Below, one piece after another: positions 9,797 to 18,960 of a stretch of 64,000 nt of DNA. Numbering within the stretch: position 1 is the first letter of the stretch; each line of letters begins with the position of its first letter. The DNA is from Yponomeuta sedellus (Eukaryota > Arthropoda > Insecta > Lepidoptera > Yponomeutidae). The position numbers were made by a program, and so were the translations under genes. The stretch covers positions 22,829,311 through 22,893,310 of the forward strand of contig OW203727.1 of the NCBI GenBank assembly GCA_934045075.1. The letters run 5' to 3'. Under the pieces are notes generated by a model that worked only from the letters and a program-made list of their open reading frames with translations, was not told the DNA's origin and did not search any database.

Positions 9797-9936
9797 ATAC
9801 TATTTTTATTTTTAATGCACTAACCCGTGCTAAGGAACAAATTTAAAAACCTATTTAGAGGCTAAAAAATTCACCCATGCCGGGATTCGAACCCCGGCAT
9901 GGGTGAAATTTTTAGCCTCTAAATAGGTTTTTAAAG
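9797..9936. repeat. tRL snapback turning at the T-arm
   Basis: The reverse arm runs from the 3' tail to GCCGGGATTCGAA. It then immediately becomes the forward arm CCCCGGCATGGGTG and returns to AAATAGGTTTTTAAA. The arms are about 45 bp and almost perfect, with the turn inside the T-loop. Confidence 0.92.
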
Positions 9937-10095
9937 TATAGTATTTTCTAAAGTTAACACGAGCACTGGACATAATAAAAACTGTTTTTACACGGATTTT
10001 AATCGTTTATATAATTTTGTACAATTTTCCGAAGTTCCGGCACTTTTTCAGGTGCCATCCGAGATCACGGCACCTGAAAAAGTGCCGAAATTATG
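9937..10095. mobile_element. Penelope-like PA foldback
   Basis: A terminal tail reading AGTATTTTCTAAAGTTAACA in this orientation is followed by the PA arm (AAAAACTGTTTTTACACGG, then ACAATTTTCCGAAG). A perfect 18-bp inverted repeat follows, GGCACTTTTTCAGGTGCC and GGCACCTGAAAAAGTGCC, 10040-10084. The family is tied to Penelope-like elements by the GIY-YIG coding copy at 45.9 kb. Confidence 0.75.
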
Positions 10096-10144
10096 ATTTT
10101 TTTAAATGTAGATAACTTATTACGTTTTTTTTAGTTGGAAACTT

Positions 10145-10234
10145 GCAGTTGGATAGAGCGCTGGCACGGATAGCCAGAGTTCGCGGGTTCGAATCCCGGC
10201 ATGGGTGGAATATTTAGCCTCTAAATAGGTTTTT
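10145..10234 (+). repeat. tRL core fragment
   Basis: Starts in the D-loop (CAGTTGGATAGAGCGC) and runs through the anticodon stem, box B and 3' AAATAGGTTTTTA. It is truncated at both ends. Confidence 0.85.
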
Positions 10235-10257
10235 AGGAACTTGCACTTTTTATTTGT

Positions 10258-10488
10258 ATTCCACTAAGCCGCAGTCTGGACGTATTTAACATTTTTCAAC
10301 ATAACATTTACAAACAGACACATACATTGCTTCTGGCCCCGCACTAGGGTACACTGTGTCGTGGGAACCAGAAACAGCGACATCACACACATGTAAACAT
10401 CCAAGACATGGGTTTTTTTTCAGCCGGGGTTCAAACCCGGGACCTCTCGCTTGTTACGCAGATGCGCTATCACTGCGCCACAGAGGTC
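10258..10488 (-). mobile_element. SR SINE, reverse
   Basis: The minus-strand head begins GACCTCTGTGGCGCAGTGAT (box A) and has box B GGTTTGAACCC. The body contains GTTCCCACGACACAGTGTAC. The tail ends near CATTTTTCAACATAACATT in plus orientation. A second copy with a different anticodon arm is at 14385-14697. Confidence 0.8.
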
Positions 10489-10972
10489 GTCTTTATTTTT
10501 TTATTTTTCATTTCTCGTTGTTATGTTTTTAATTTTCTTGACTGGTTTCAATTGTATCCTACTGTGGGACTAGGACAAGTATTGGAGTCTTGTGTGGATT
10601 ATTATTATCTCTGTAGAAATTATGATTTGTTTCTTACGAGATTTTTTTCAGTTAGAAAATTCCACTTTGTATTTTCGGCACGTGTCTAGTTTGCCTTACG
10701 GTTAAACCGGTTCTAGCCGGAGATAGACACTTACCATTTTTATTCGATAACTGTCCTTGTACCGAATTCAACGAGAGCTGCGTCAATCTATCCTTTTTTA
10801 CAATTTTACCAGAAAAAAATGCTTCGTTCTTACTCAACAATTCACTTTTTATTTTACCATGCAAATTTTACATACAATTTTTTTTATGTAGCCTAAAACG
10901 TCTCCTCTGCATATTGATTAGGTTTTAGTTTACATATTTATTTAATCTTTAATATCGTATTAGTTTCTTCTT
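10489..10972. other. No gene recognised
   Basis: No supported gene. A 70-codon minus frame (10652-10864) is unremarkable. Confidence 0.35.
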
Positions 10973-11150
10973 CTTCTTCTTCAGGCTATATTAGTCCACT
11001 CCAGCAGTGGACTCCCCTGAGCGCCATAGCGCAAGGTTGTGCCATAATGGGGGGGTAATGCGCATAATCCCCATGAGAATCGCAGTTCGGTGGAATTGTA
11101 CTGCAGGGGGCGCTGCTGCCCGCCCCCCGGTTTGTGTCCCTTTTATGACA
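10973..11150 (-). mobile_element. SC SINE, reverse
   Basis: Begins TTCTTCTTCTTCTTCAGGCT, the reverse of the GAAGAAGAAG tail, and runs through GCCATAGCGCAAGGTTGTGC, GGGGGTAATGCGCATAATCC and GCAGGGGGCGCTGCTGCCC to GGTTTGTGTCCCTT. Same family as 22866-23090 and 57270-58036. Confidence 0.8.
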
Positions 11151-11335
11151 CTTTTACGAGAATTTGGGTTGGTGATATTCTCTAGTCCGACACTAAAGTT
11201 ACAGTATTAGTTTATATTAATTTATTTCAGTTCATGTTTTTTTAAATCAAATCCTATATTTTCAGTTGAAAAAAAAACATAAAATAACTCATGACTTTTG
11301 TAATGCTTTAGGCATCAAAACTATTTATGTAGACT
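11151..11335. other. No feature seen
   Basis: AT-rich filler between two SINE fragments. Confidence 0.35.
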
Positions 11336-11452
11336 ATAAACGGCCCACTATAACCTTCTCTCAGAGAGATAGAGAGAGAAAGAGAGTATGTGCTTAATAA
11401 TTAAGCATCCGTGGGGCAATCCGCGGTGGGCACGCGTGGTAATTATTACCAA
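11336..11452. mobile_element. Rearranged SL SINE fragment
   Basis: CTTCTCTCAGAGAGATAGAG (reverse 3' part) is joined to a forward central piece, GCAATCCGCGGTGGGCACGC. The two pieces are in different order or orientation than in an intact SL, so this copy is rearranged. It directly abuts the 157-bp array. Confidence 0.6.
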
Positions 11453-12480
11453 GCGAACAAAGTCGCGGATACTCAATTTGCGTTTCCTAATCTATCCGAG
11501 CAGCGCGCTTCGCATCAAATCTCCACTCGGAACTAAAAACAGTGTCAACGAATCACTCGTTTCACTCTTTATCAGACTCAAGGCTTTTCACTCTTTATCA
11601 GACTCCCACGCGAACAAAGTCGCGGATACTCAATTTGCGTTTCCTAATCTATCCGAGCAGCGCGCTTCGCATCAACTCTCCACTCGGAACTAAAAACAGT
11701 GTCAACGAATCACTCGTTTCACTCTTTATCAGACTAAAGGCGTTTCACTCTTTATCAGACTCCCACGCGAACAAAGTCGCGGACACTCAATTTGCGTTTC
11801 CTAATCTATCCGAGCAGCGCGCTTCGCATCAAATCTCCACTCGGAACTAAAAACAGTGTCAACGAATCACTCGTTTCACTCTTTATCAGACTCAAGGCGT
11901 TTCACTCTTTGTCAGACTCCCACGCGAACAAAGTCGCGGACACTCAATTTGCGTTTCCTAATCTATCCGAGCAGCGTTCTTCACATCAAATCTCCACTCG
12001 GAACTAAAAACAGTGTCAACGAATCACTCGTTTCACTCTTTATCAGACTCAAGGCGTTTCACTTTTTATCAGACTCCCACGCGAACAAAGTCGCGGACAC
12101 TCAATTTGCGTTTTCTAATATATCCGAGCAGCGCGCTTCGCATCAAATCTCCACTCGGAACTAAAAACAGTGTCAACGAATCACTCGTTTCACTCTTTAT
12201 CAGACTCAAGGCGTTTCACTCTTTATCAGACTCCCACGCGAACAAAGTCGCGGACACTCAATTTGCGTTTTCTAATCTATCCGAGCAGCGCGCTTCGCGT
12301 CAAATCTCCACTCGGAACTGAAAACAGAGTCAACGAATCACTCGTTTCACTCGTTATCAGACTCAAGGCGTTTCACTCTTTGTCAGACTCCCACGCGAAC
12401 AAAGTCGCGGACAGTCAATTTGCGTTTCCTAATCTATCCGAGCAGCGCGCTTCGCATCAAATCTCCACTCGGAACTAAAC
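11453..12480 (+). repeat. 157-bp tandem array (about 6.6 units)
   Basis: GCGAACAAAGTCGCGG recurs at 11453, 11610, 11767, 11924, 12081, 12238 and 12395, exactly 157 bp each time. Each unit has GCGTTTCCTAATCTATCCGA, CTCCACTCGGAAC and a pair of CTTTATCAGACTC motifs about 25 bp apart. TTATCA is the reverse of the GATA-factor site TGATAA; I count ten intact copies. Open frames of ~102 codons across pairs of units are by-products of the repetition. The array stops about 80 bp upstream of a TATA box. Confidence 0.95.
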
Positions 12481-12717
12481 ACTGTCAACGAATCGCCCGC
12501 CGCGGCAGAATTCGCTAACCTCCGAGCGGTCCCAACAGCCATCCAGTACCTATCGAAGAATATAAAGACTCGAGACGTGTCTGCCCACAGCTCCAGGCTT
12601 GCAGTCATAGCCAGGCCATCGCGACGCGCGCTCGTGGTGACAAAACCCGCTTAAGTCCGGTGAACGGTCGTCAATTGGTGAACATTCGTGTTGTCGTCCC
12701 GATGTAATTGCCCAGAG
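12481..12717 (+). promoter_or_regulatory. Putative TATA promoter and 5' UTR
   Basis: TATAAAG at 12561-12567 sits in unique, CpG-containing DNA right after the tandem array. Transcription would start near 12590-12605, where GCAGTCATAG offers an initiator-like CAGT. The leader contains ATGTAA (12702-12707), a start codon followed at once by a stop, which would act as a minimal upstream ORF. No repeat family matches this stretch. Confidence 0.5.
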
Positions 12718-12732
12718 ATGTCTAAAGTCAAG
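12718..12732 (+). CDS. Putative first coding exon (five codons)
   Basis: ATG TCT AAA GTC AAG is followed by GTAACG, a usable splice donor, giving an N-terminus MSKVK before a phase-0 intron. The ATG context is CAGAGATG, with A at -3. The short exon with the TATA box and leader is a common insect gene start, but no downstream exon was recognised in the window, so the product is unknown. Identity rests on signal order only. Confidence 0.4.
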
Positions 12733-12734
12733 GT

Positions 12735-13004
12735 AACGTAATTGCTGTATCTACTAGTCTAGTTTAGATCTTCATTTGGGTTTTTATTGTCGGTTTTATT
12801 TCTCACTCGGCGCGGAGCTGGAAAGTGGTCGCCGTGGGCACGTGTGCCGCGTATTGTTCTATCACGTTTCTATCCATTTATTTGTCAGACTCTTTGTGTT
12901 CTGTTCGCTTTGAGTTTTTATTTGATTTTAGAATCTGAAAAAAAATCTTTAATGCGTTACTAGGGATGAATAAACTTTATTCATATGTCTTACCATTAAT
13001 GCTA
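12735..13004. other. Putative intron start, no repeat
   Basis: CpG-containing, unique-looking sequence after the donor. No further exon seen. Confidence 0.35.
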
Positions 13005-13127
13005 CTAATATTATGAATGTGAAAGTTTGTGAAGACGGCTGGATGTTTGTTACTCAAACACGCAATAAAAGCTGAATGGATTTACGTCAAACTTGGCGTA
13101 CAGATAGACAAACGTCTGAATTGAGAC

Positions 13128-13503
13128 ATAGGATAACGTTAGTATTCCTTAATGATTCGCGACACTCATACAACGTTATATATTAAACGGGTCTAATCGC
13201 GATTATTCGGGAAACGTCGGGAAATAGGGCAAACAAAGAAAGAAAGATATTTATTGGAACAAATTAACACATCACAGGAGAGAAAAGGCATACCAATCAT
13301 AAGTCGAACAGGAACAATTCACATAAATACAAGATAGGACAGAGCAAGCTCATAGCGTAGATCCTGTGGTGTGTCAATGTTGCCACAAAGGGCATCTAAC
13401 TCAGCGTTGTGCTGAGGGTGTGAGCCCTCAGCGCTGGCAACACGTGTTACCTAATAAATAATCGCGTTTAGACCCATTTAATATATAACTATAGGATAAC
13501 GTT
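13128..13503. mobile_element. Penelope-like PB insertion with 13-bp target duplication
   Basis: ATAGGATAACGTT occurs at 13128-13140 and again at 13491-13503. Between them lie the PB tail (AGTATTCCTTAATGATTCGC), an inverted pair of PB arms (TTAAACGGGTCTAATCGCG and CGCGTTTAGACCCATTTAA) and a younger insert at about 13225-13450. Confidence 0.8.
13225..13450 (-). mobile_element. Unclassified retroelement 3' end inside PB
   Basis: AAAGAAAGAAAGATATTTAT looks like a reverse LINE or SINE tail. The rest (TCATAGCGTAGATCCTGTGG, GCCCTCAGCGCTGGC) matches nothing else in the window. Confidence 0.4.
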
Positions 13504-13519
13504 TGCTGTGTCAGCTAGT

Positions 13520-14186
13520 TAAGAATACAACTTGTCGTAAACTACAAAAATAAATAAATAAATAAATAATGCCACAGGCTTTGTCTCTAAGAAAAATAGA
13601 ACAAATAGAAATACGGAATACTTTTGCGCCGATTAATTTAAGACAATTTAAGTCAACTAACGAACGCATGAGGCTCTGCCTTAAATCATTCTTCAGCATT
13701 ATATGTAGGTACGGTTTTAATTAGTATTTAAATTAAAACGATACCCATGACTGAACTAAAACAATACGTTGTAAACAGATAAATACATAGTAAGAACCAC
13801 AAAAATTTGCAACGGCTCGTGAGATATCTATAGACACAGTATTCTCGCCTGAAGAAGAACAAACGCTTCGCGAAATCTAATATTTGTACAATATCGTCAT
13901 AATCTTTTTGGATTCATTGTGCAAACGAAGGCGCTTATCTCGGGAGTTTAATTACAAACATTTACAAAGTCCTGATTAATTTAAACAAAAGACTCTGAAG
14001 AAACATGCTTTGTGCCAACTTAGCAGATAGTCAAACTAAAGAAAAACTTTATGATCCGGTTAAGAACGTTTACGAAATTGTCTCTACTTACATCCGAAGT
14101 AGAAAGTAAGTCAAAGGCGTTAGAGTGCTAACTAAAAATAGTTATCAAAGGATTTTTGATGTATACTTTTACAAAAAAAGGTATTA
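13520..14186. other. No gene recognised
   Basis: Contains an AAAT run near 13547-13568 and AT-rich unique DNA. The 62-codon minus frame 13511-13699 is unsupported. Confidence 0.35.
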
Positions 14187-14313
14187 TACGTATTACAGAG
14201 AGGTGAGTCGCCCATTAGCTCAGTTGGAAGAGCGCTGGTACGGATAACCAGAGGTTGCGGGTTCGAATCCCGGCATGGGTGGAATTTTAACCTACATATA
14301 GGTTTTTTAAATT
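14187..14313 (+). repeat. tRL unit inserted in M1
   Basis: Runs from TACGTATTACAGAGAG through CCCATTAGCTCAGTTGGAAG and box B to GGTTTTTTAAA. This copy has GGTACGGATAACC for the anticodon arm, so both strands of the stem changed while pairing was kept. Confidence 0.88.
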
Positions 14314-14382
14314 ATAAAACAAGTTATGATTTTCATTCCATTGGTGGCTCTACTTAGCAACCCAAAGCGCCTTAATTTACAA
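14314..14382. mobile_element. M1 right end
   Basis: AAAACAAGTTATGATTTTC, ATTCCATTGGTGGC and CAAAGCGCCTTAA match the M1 right terminus. The left half is missing or displaced by the tRL copy. Confidence 0.65.
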
Positions 14383-14384
14383 AT

Positions 14385-14697
14385 GGCCTCAGTTTCGACG
14401 TATTTCCATGTTTGTGATGCCCTTGCCTGGTCATCACAGCACAGGGCTTCCTAGTTTGAGATCAGCCTGGGTACAAAGACGCTATTTAACATAACATAAC
14501 ATTTACATACAGGGACATAGATTGCTTCTGGCCCACACTAGGATACCCTGTGTCGTGGGAACCAGAAACAACGACATCACAAACATATCAACATCCAAGA
14601 CCTGGGTTTTTTTTGTCCCCAACCGGGGTTCAAACCCGGGACCGGGACCCGGTTCTTGTATGGTAGGCAGATGGGCTACCGTTACGCCACAGAGGTC
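14385..14697 (-). mobile_element. SR SINE, reverse, longer copy
   Basis: The minus-strand head is GACCTCTGTGGCGTAACGGT. Box B is duplicated locally (CCCGGGACCGGGACCCGG in plus orientation). The body shares TGTGTCGTGGGAACCAGAAA with the 10.3-kb copy and adds a distal part (CCCTTGCCTGGTCATCACAG) also found at 59.3 kb. Confidence 0.8.
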
Positions 14698-14699
14698 TT

Positions 14700-15200
14700 C
14701 ATTTGCACGTTTTAAATGACAAAAGTCGAGACTTTCCAGTACATTAATCGTCAAATTCTGACATTTAACGCCACAAAATGCGTGACTCGCGAAATGACGA
14801 CTCTTGTTGCGCATTTTCAACGTCTAAAGTCGCGATTTTCCAGTACATTAACTGTCAAATTCTGACATTTAACGGCACAAAATGCGTGACTCGCGAAATG
14901 ACGACGCTTGTTGCGCGCTTTCAACGTCAAAAGTCGCGATTTTCCAGTACATTAACTGTCAAATTCTGACTTTTAACGCCACAAAATGCTTGACTCGAGA
15001 AATGACGACGCTTGTTGCGCTTTTTAAACGTTAAAAGTCGTGACTTTCCGGTACATTATCTGTAAAATTCTGACATTTAACGCCACAAAATGCATGACTC
15101 GCGAAATGACGACGCTTGTTGCGCTTTTTAAACGTTAAAAGTTGCAACTTTCCAGTACATTAATTGTCAAATTCTGACATTTTAGCGCGCGCGACTCGTG
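14700..15200. repeat. 104-bp tandem array (about 4.8 units)
   Basis: TTCCAGTACATTA-type anchors fall at 14734, 14838, 14942, 15046 and 15150, exactly 104 bp apart. Each unit has GTCAAATTCTGACATTTAAC, GACTCGCGAAATGACGACG and TTGTTGCGC. Related single units are at 4.35 and 39.4 kb. The array ends GCGCGACTCGTGCCATC, like the 39.46-kb copy. Confidence 0.93.
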
Positions 15201-15296
15201 CCATCGTACTATCCAGGCTGGACAAGTGATTGTAATGTGTGGAATTGGTTTATAGATTTAATTTATCTTCAATTACAAATAATCAATATTGTTGAC

Positions 15297-15490
15297 TTTA
15301 AGATAAGATAATGCTTTATTCATACACAAGACACACATTAAGCATTTGGATGAAATTAATACTAAACACAAAAAACGAAAACTCATACACAAAACACATT
15401 AAAATATTTGGGTGAAATTAAGATTTAAACCCAATTTTGATTAAAACACACTTGCATCAAGAAACATGCAATTCTCGATCAAAATTCTCA
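15297..15490 (-). mobile_element. LINE-type 3' end with GATAAG tail
   Basis: AAGATAAGATAATGCTTTAT is a reverse tail plus polyadenylation-like signal. The body repeats CATACACAAGACACA and CATACACAAAACACA, so the 3' UTR contains a local ~80-bp duplication. Confidence 0.6.
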
Positions 15491-15603
15491 ATCAGTAAGT
15501 GCGGTAATGTGTGTCCTGCATATAAAAAGGTGACTGGGCTCAGCATGTGACTCAGCTTTACATAAAATAATTGGTTTGCCAATTTTGGAACCTAACCCAC
15601 GTA

Positions 15604-15715
15604 ACTTTATCACCTCAGTCTTCCAAGACCACGGCAATTGAAAAAGTGCCGAAACGTCGGAAAATTGTAAAAAATGTAAAATAAACGAGTAAAATCCGTG
15701 TAAAAACAGTTATAG
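15604..15715 (+). mobile_element. PA arm fragment
   Basis: CCACGGCAATTGAAAAAGTG, GCCGAAACGTCGGAAAATTG and CCGTGTAAAAACAG match the PA arm in forward orientation. There is no inverted partner. Confidence 0.75.
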
Positions 15716-15747
15716 TTAGTGTGGAAGTTTTTTTTATTTGTCTATTT

Positions 15748-15893
15748 CTAGCAGATTCGGCAACTGTTGCTTTGCCACATTAATTAACCCACGACCAATT
15801 CTCGGACCCACCAAAGATTCACAAAAAAAAATCATAAAAATCAGTGAAACGGTTTCGGATTTCGATAACAAACACTGTGACATGAGATTTTTA
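15748..15893 (-). mobile_element. Helitron-like 3' end, reverse
   Basis: CTAGCAGATTCGGCAACTG to GAAACGGTTTCGGATTTCG and AACAAACACTGTGACATGAG follows the reverse pattern of the CTAG-ended repeat. Confidence 0.55.
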
Positions 15894-15894
15894 T

Positions 15895-16007
15895 TTATTT
15901 TAAAAACCTATTAAGAGGCTAAAAATTCCACCCGTGCCGGGATTCGAACCCGCGACCACTGGCTATCCGTACCAGCGCTCTGTCCAACTGAGCTAATGGC
16001 TAATGAA
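15895..16007 (-). repeat. tRL unit, reverse
   Basis: A reverse 3' half, from TTTAAAAACCTATTAAGAGG to the D-stem (GAGCTAATGG), sits between two reverse Helitron-like ends. Confidence 0.88.
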
Positions 16008-16024
16008 TTTTTATATATTATTAC

Positions 16025-16320
16025 ACTAGATACTGCAAACGATGTTGCGCCATATTAATTAGCCTACGTACAATTCTCTGACCTACCAAACATAGGGCCG
16101 ATTTCTTAGTTAAGGATTTCTCTAAGTAAATACTTCCGTATTGTTCTGTCACGCTCTTTTCTGGGATATTTGAAGAGACAGCGCTACAGTTAAGTATTTA
16201 CTTGGCGAAATTATGAATTCAGAAACTGGCCCATACACTAAAAAAATACATCAAAATCGGTGAAGCCGTTTCTGAGTAGTTCCATAACAAACACTGAGAC
16301 AGATGACTTTCATATATTGC
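16025..16320 (-). mobile_element. Helitron-like element hosting an M2 MITE
   Basis: The reverse element starts ACTAGATACTGCAAACG and ends AACACTGAGACAGATGAC. M2 lies at 16094-16232 within it, flanked by ATA on both sides. Confidence 0.55.
16094..16232. mobile_element. MITE family M2
   Basis: GGGCCGATTTCTTAGTTAAG at one end and ATGAATTCAGAAACTGGCCC at the other form imperfect inverted termini. The core has GTCACGCTCTTTTCTGGG and AAGTATTTACTTGGCG. Short G-rich termini with 3-bp duplications suit the PIF/Harbinger group. Confidence 0.7.
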
Positions 16321-16669
16321 ATTTATTACTTGCTTTCCATAGGTATAAAGTAAAGTTAAACTAAAAAGTTCTTTATTAAATAAAAATGGTTACACGCAAA
16401 TGAATAGTTTAGGTATAAGCAGCAGCAATAAAGCAGATAATATGTAGTATAGTTTTTTACATGGTGCATGGCCACGTTGTCCAGTTATAAATCTATTGTT
16501 CGATCGATCTACAAACAGGATATAAACTATTCAACAAAGTGCCTGATCAAGTCCTCGCTCTGTGGAGAACCAAGCGAGTGTCGACTTGGATTGAATTAGA
16601 GCCAATTAAAGGCACACGCGAGCCCACTGGATATCTTTAGGTTAAACTAAACTACTATGTTGAAACAGG
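16321..16669. other. No feature seen
   Basis: Unique-looking sequence without supported gene or repeat. Confidence 0.35.
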
Positions 16670-17400
16670 AAATCAAATGAAATGAAAAGGTTTTATTCAA
16701 AGTAGCGCAGAAATTGCGGCTTGATGAACGTTACAAGTCAAAATAGGTGCCCATTTCAAAATCTACAGAAAATCAGGAAAAGAAATGAAAAGGTTTTATT
16801 CAAAGTAGCACAGAATCTGCTGCTTACTGAACTTTACAAGTCAAACTAAGTGTCCATTTCAAAATATACATAATTTTGGAGATAGCCAGGAAATGAAATG
16901 AAAAGGTTTTATTCAAAGTAGCACAGAATCTGCTGCTTACTGAACTTTACAAGTCAAACTAAGTGTCCATTTCAAAATATACATGATTTTGGAGACAACC
17001 AGGAAATGAAATGAAAAGGTTTTATTCAAAGTAGTATAGAATCTGCGGCTTAATGAACGTTACAAGTCAAACAGGTGTCCATTTCAAAATCTACATCATT
17101 TTGGAGAAAAGCAGGAAATGAAATGAAAAGGTTTTATTCAAAGTAGCGCAAAAATTGCGGCTTGATGAACGTTACAATTCAAACTAGGTCCATCTCAGAA
17201 TGTCGATAATTTTGGAGAAAAAATGGACAAAAAAACGCCACACTTAGTCTTTTCAAAGTCCTTAATTAACAGAGTTTACATTTTACAAAACCCATGCATT
17301 TTACATGCTTTAGACCCATGCATTTTACTCCAGACGTAATTGTCATCTAAATAATCCTCAATATAATAGTAGCTCTTTTGGCACAAAGTGTAACTTTACA
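16670..17400 (-). repeat. Tandem array of LX 3' UTR ends
   Basis: AAAAGGTTTTATTCAAAGTA recurs at 16685, 16788, 16901, 17014 and 17126 (periods 103, 113, 113, 112). Four units are only the last ~110 bp of the LX element. The fifth continues into a longer 3' UTR and a scrap of the ORF end (GTCATCTAAATAATCCTC). Only one of the five units can therefore come from an ordinary 5'-truncated insertion. Confidence 0.93.
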
Positions 17401-17402
17401 CA

Positions 17403-17716
17403 TTTTTATACTATTTTTATTTTTAATGCACTAACCCGTGCTAAGGACAATTTTAAAAACCTATTTAGAGGCTAAAAATTCCACCCATGCCGGGATTCGA
17501 ACCCGCGACCTCTGGCTATCCGTGCCAGCGCTCTAACCAACTGAGCTAATAAGCGACTCACCGGCATCAGTGAAATTTCGAACCTCTTTACACTATTCTC
17601 TGTATTACGTACAGGCAGCGACATCTGGCTGAAGTAGATTGCATCACTTACAGCCCCGACTACCTACTTTGCAGTTAGGTTTTTACATCAGAATGATATC
17701 GCTATACCCACATTAT
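17403..17716 (-). repeat. tRL unit, reverse, full
   Basis: A complete reverse unit. The next begins at 17717, giving a 310-bp spacing that defines the tandem period of the family. Confidence 0.93.
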
Positions 17717-17945
17717 TATACTATTTTTATTTTTAATGCACTAACCCGTGCTAAGGACAATTTTAAAAACCTATTTAGAGGCTAAAAATTCTACCCATGC
17801 CGGAATTCGAGCCCGCGACATCTGGGTATCCGTGCCAGAGGTCGCGGGGGTCGAATCCCAGCATGGGTGGAATTTAGGAATGGAATTTATTAGCCTCTAA
17901 ATAGGTTTTTAAAATTGTCCTTAGCACGGGTTAGTGCATTAAAAA
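17717..17945. repeat. tRL snapback turning in the anticodon arm
   Basis: The reverse arm reaches GGGTATCCGTGCCAG, then switches to the forward arm at AGGTCGCGGGGGTCG. It returns to GTCCTTAGCACGGGTTAGTG. A short duplication (TGGAATTTAGGAATGGAATT) interrupts the forward arm. Confidence 0.9.
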
Positions 17946-17969
17946 TTTTATAATAAAGAAAAGGCTATT

Positions 17970-18361
17970 AAGACGCTTAGGGGCGCTAACTAGCGCTACC
18001 AGTGGAAAGAAAAACAATACGTGGTAGTTAGCCAGTTTCGTTTTTATCTGAAAGTGAACACGAGAAATCTTAACGACTTTGACAGCTATTTGTGTGTGTA
18101 AAATCGTAGTGTAGAACCTAGAATCAGCAACGTAGGACTGATTCGATTTACGCGAAAAACGGCCGTTACTAGCGGAAATCGATTAAAGTTCTAGGCTATT
18201 ATTGCTAGGTTCCAGACTGTAGGTTCTAAAAATAGTTATTACAGTTGTTAAGATGTGTGATGTGTTTTTAATTTAAAACAAGTTCAAAATAAAAACAAGT
18301 AAATTTATTATAAAACAAGTTTTTTTTTATTGGTTAGGTTAGCACCCCGAAGCGTCTTAAT
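17970..18361. mobile_element. M1, long copy
   Basis: The left end is TTAAGACGCTTAGGGGCGCT and the right end is AGCACCCCGAAGCGTCTTAA. The interior has GAAATCGATTAAAGTTCTAG and GTAGGTTCTAAAAATAG, shared with the copies at 37.57 and 42.59 kb. A longer ~390-bp subfamily therefore exists beside the 185-bp form at 7.3 kb. Confidence 0.85.
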
Positions 18362-18415
18362 AATGTTTTATTAATATGTACTGATATTTTGTATGGGCTA
18401 CCACAATCTATCAAA

Positions 18416-18645
18416 TCGATATCAACCCTTATATGTCGCCGCCACTGCAGTGGCACGGGTCTCTTCCTGCATCGCATGAAGGTTAGGCCATACTCCACCA
18501 CGGGGGTCAAGTCCGGGTTCGTGGAGGATTGTAAGTCAGTGGCGGGCCTACCTTTCAAAGTTATCAAGCCGCCCGTAAGGCCTCTGACATGGCTTAACGA
18601 CTGCCATTATGTGACAGCCGGCACCAACGGCAACGACATCCTAGA
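18416..18645 (-). mobile_element. S5 SINE, 3' part, reverse
   Basis: TCGATATCAACCCTTATATG to GCCGGCACCAACGGC. The 5S-like head is missing. Key body words are GGTTAGGCCATACTCCACCA and GGCCTCTGACATGGCTTAAC. Confidence 0.85.
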
Positions 18646-18849
18646 AAATAAATGAATTGAATTGAGGTCGTGGGGTCGATTACCCTCCGAGATAGGGCTC
18701 CGAAAGGAGTACAGGGCGTTAAGCAAAATCTGTCTGTTGTTGAAACATATTTTAAACTTTCGCGACTTGAACACATAGTTAAAATATTTTCGGGGCTTAA
18801 TCGCGTAGTAATTTATTGCTAACGTTACAGTCATCGTGGTCACGAGACT
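18646..18849. other. No feature seen
   Basis: Contains an AATGAATTGAATTGAGG junction after the S5 copy and unique-looking DNA. Confidence 0.35.
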
Positions 18850-18960
18850 ACCAGCTGAAGTAATTTGCATCACTTGCAGCCCCGAGTTACTTATTACTTC
18901 AGCCAGATGTCGCTGCCTGTACTTAATACAGAGAATATTGTAAAGAGAGTTTCTATTCTC
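18850..18960 (+). repeat. tRL 5' segment, locally folded
   Basis: GAAGTAATTTGCATCACTTG-type sequence in reverse is followed by TTCAGCCAGATGTCGCTGCC in forward orientation, a small snapback of the tRL 5' part. It ends TACAGAGAATATTGTAAAG. Confidence 0.75.

Larger units (their letters stand above)
13005..13519 (+). mobile_element. Helitron-like non-autonomous element, interrupted
   Basis: Starts GCTACTAATATTATGAATG and ends GCTGTGTCAGCTAGT, the usual start and CTAG end of a dispersed lepidopteran repeat often classed as Helitron-like. Its interior is split by the PB insertion. Without that insertion it would be only about 150 bp. Confidence 0.6.

Noticed and set aside
11388..12478. Series of overlapping ~102-codon plus-strand frames with near-identical products
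   Set aside because: They arise from the 157-bp tandem units; the same residues appear in shifted frames and there is no start, splice or domain support.
11453..12480. CRISPR array
   Set aside because: Units are contiguous 157-bp tandem repeats with no unique spacers, in a eukaryotic context.
13850..13895. CTGAAGA followed by GCGAAAT as another hammerhead
   Set aside because: No stable stem II forms between the two core words, and stem I is not evident.
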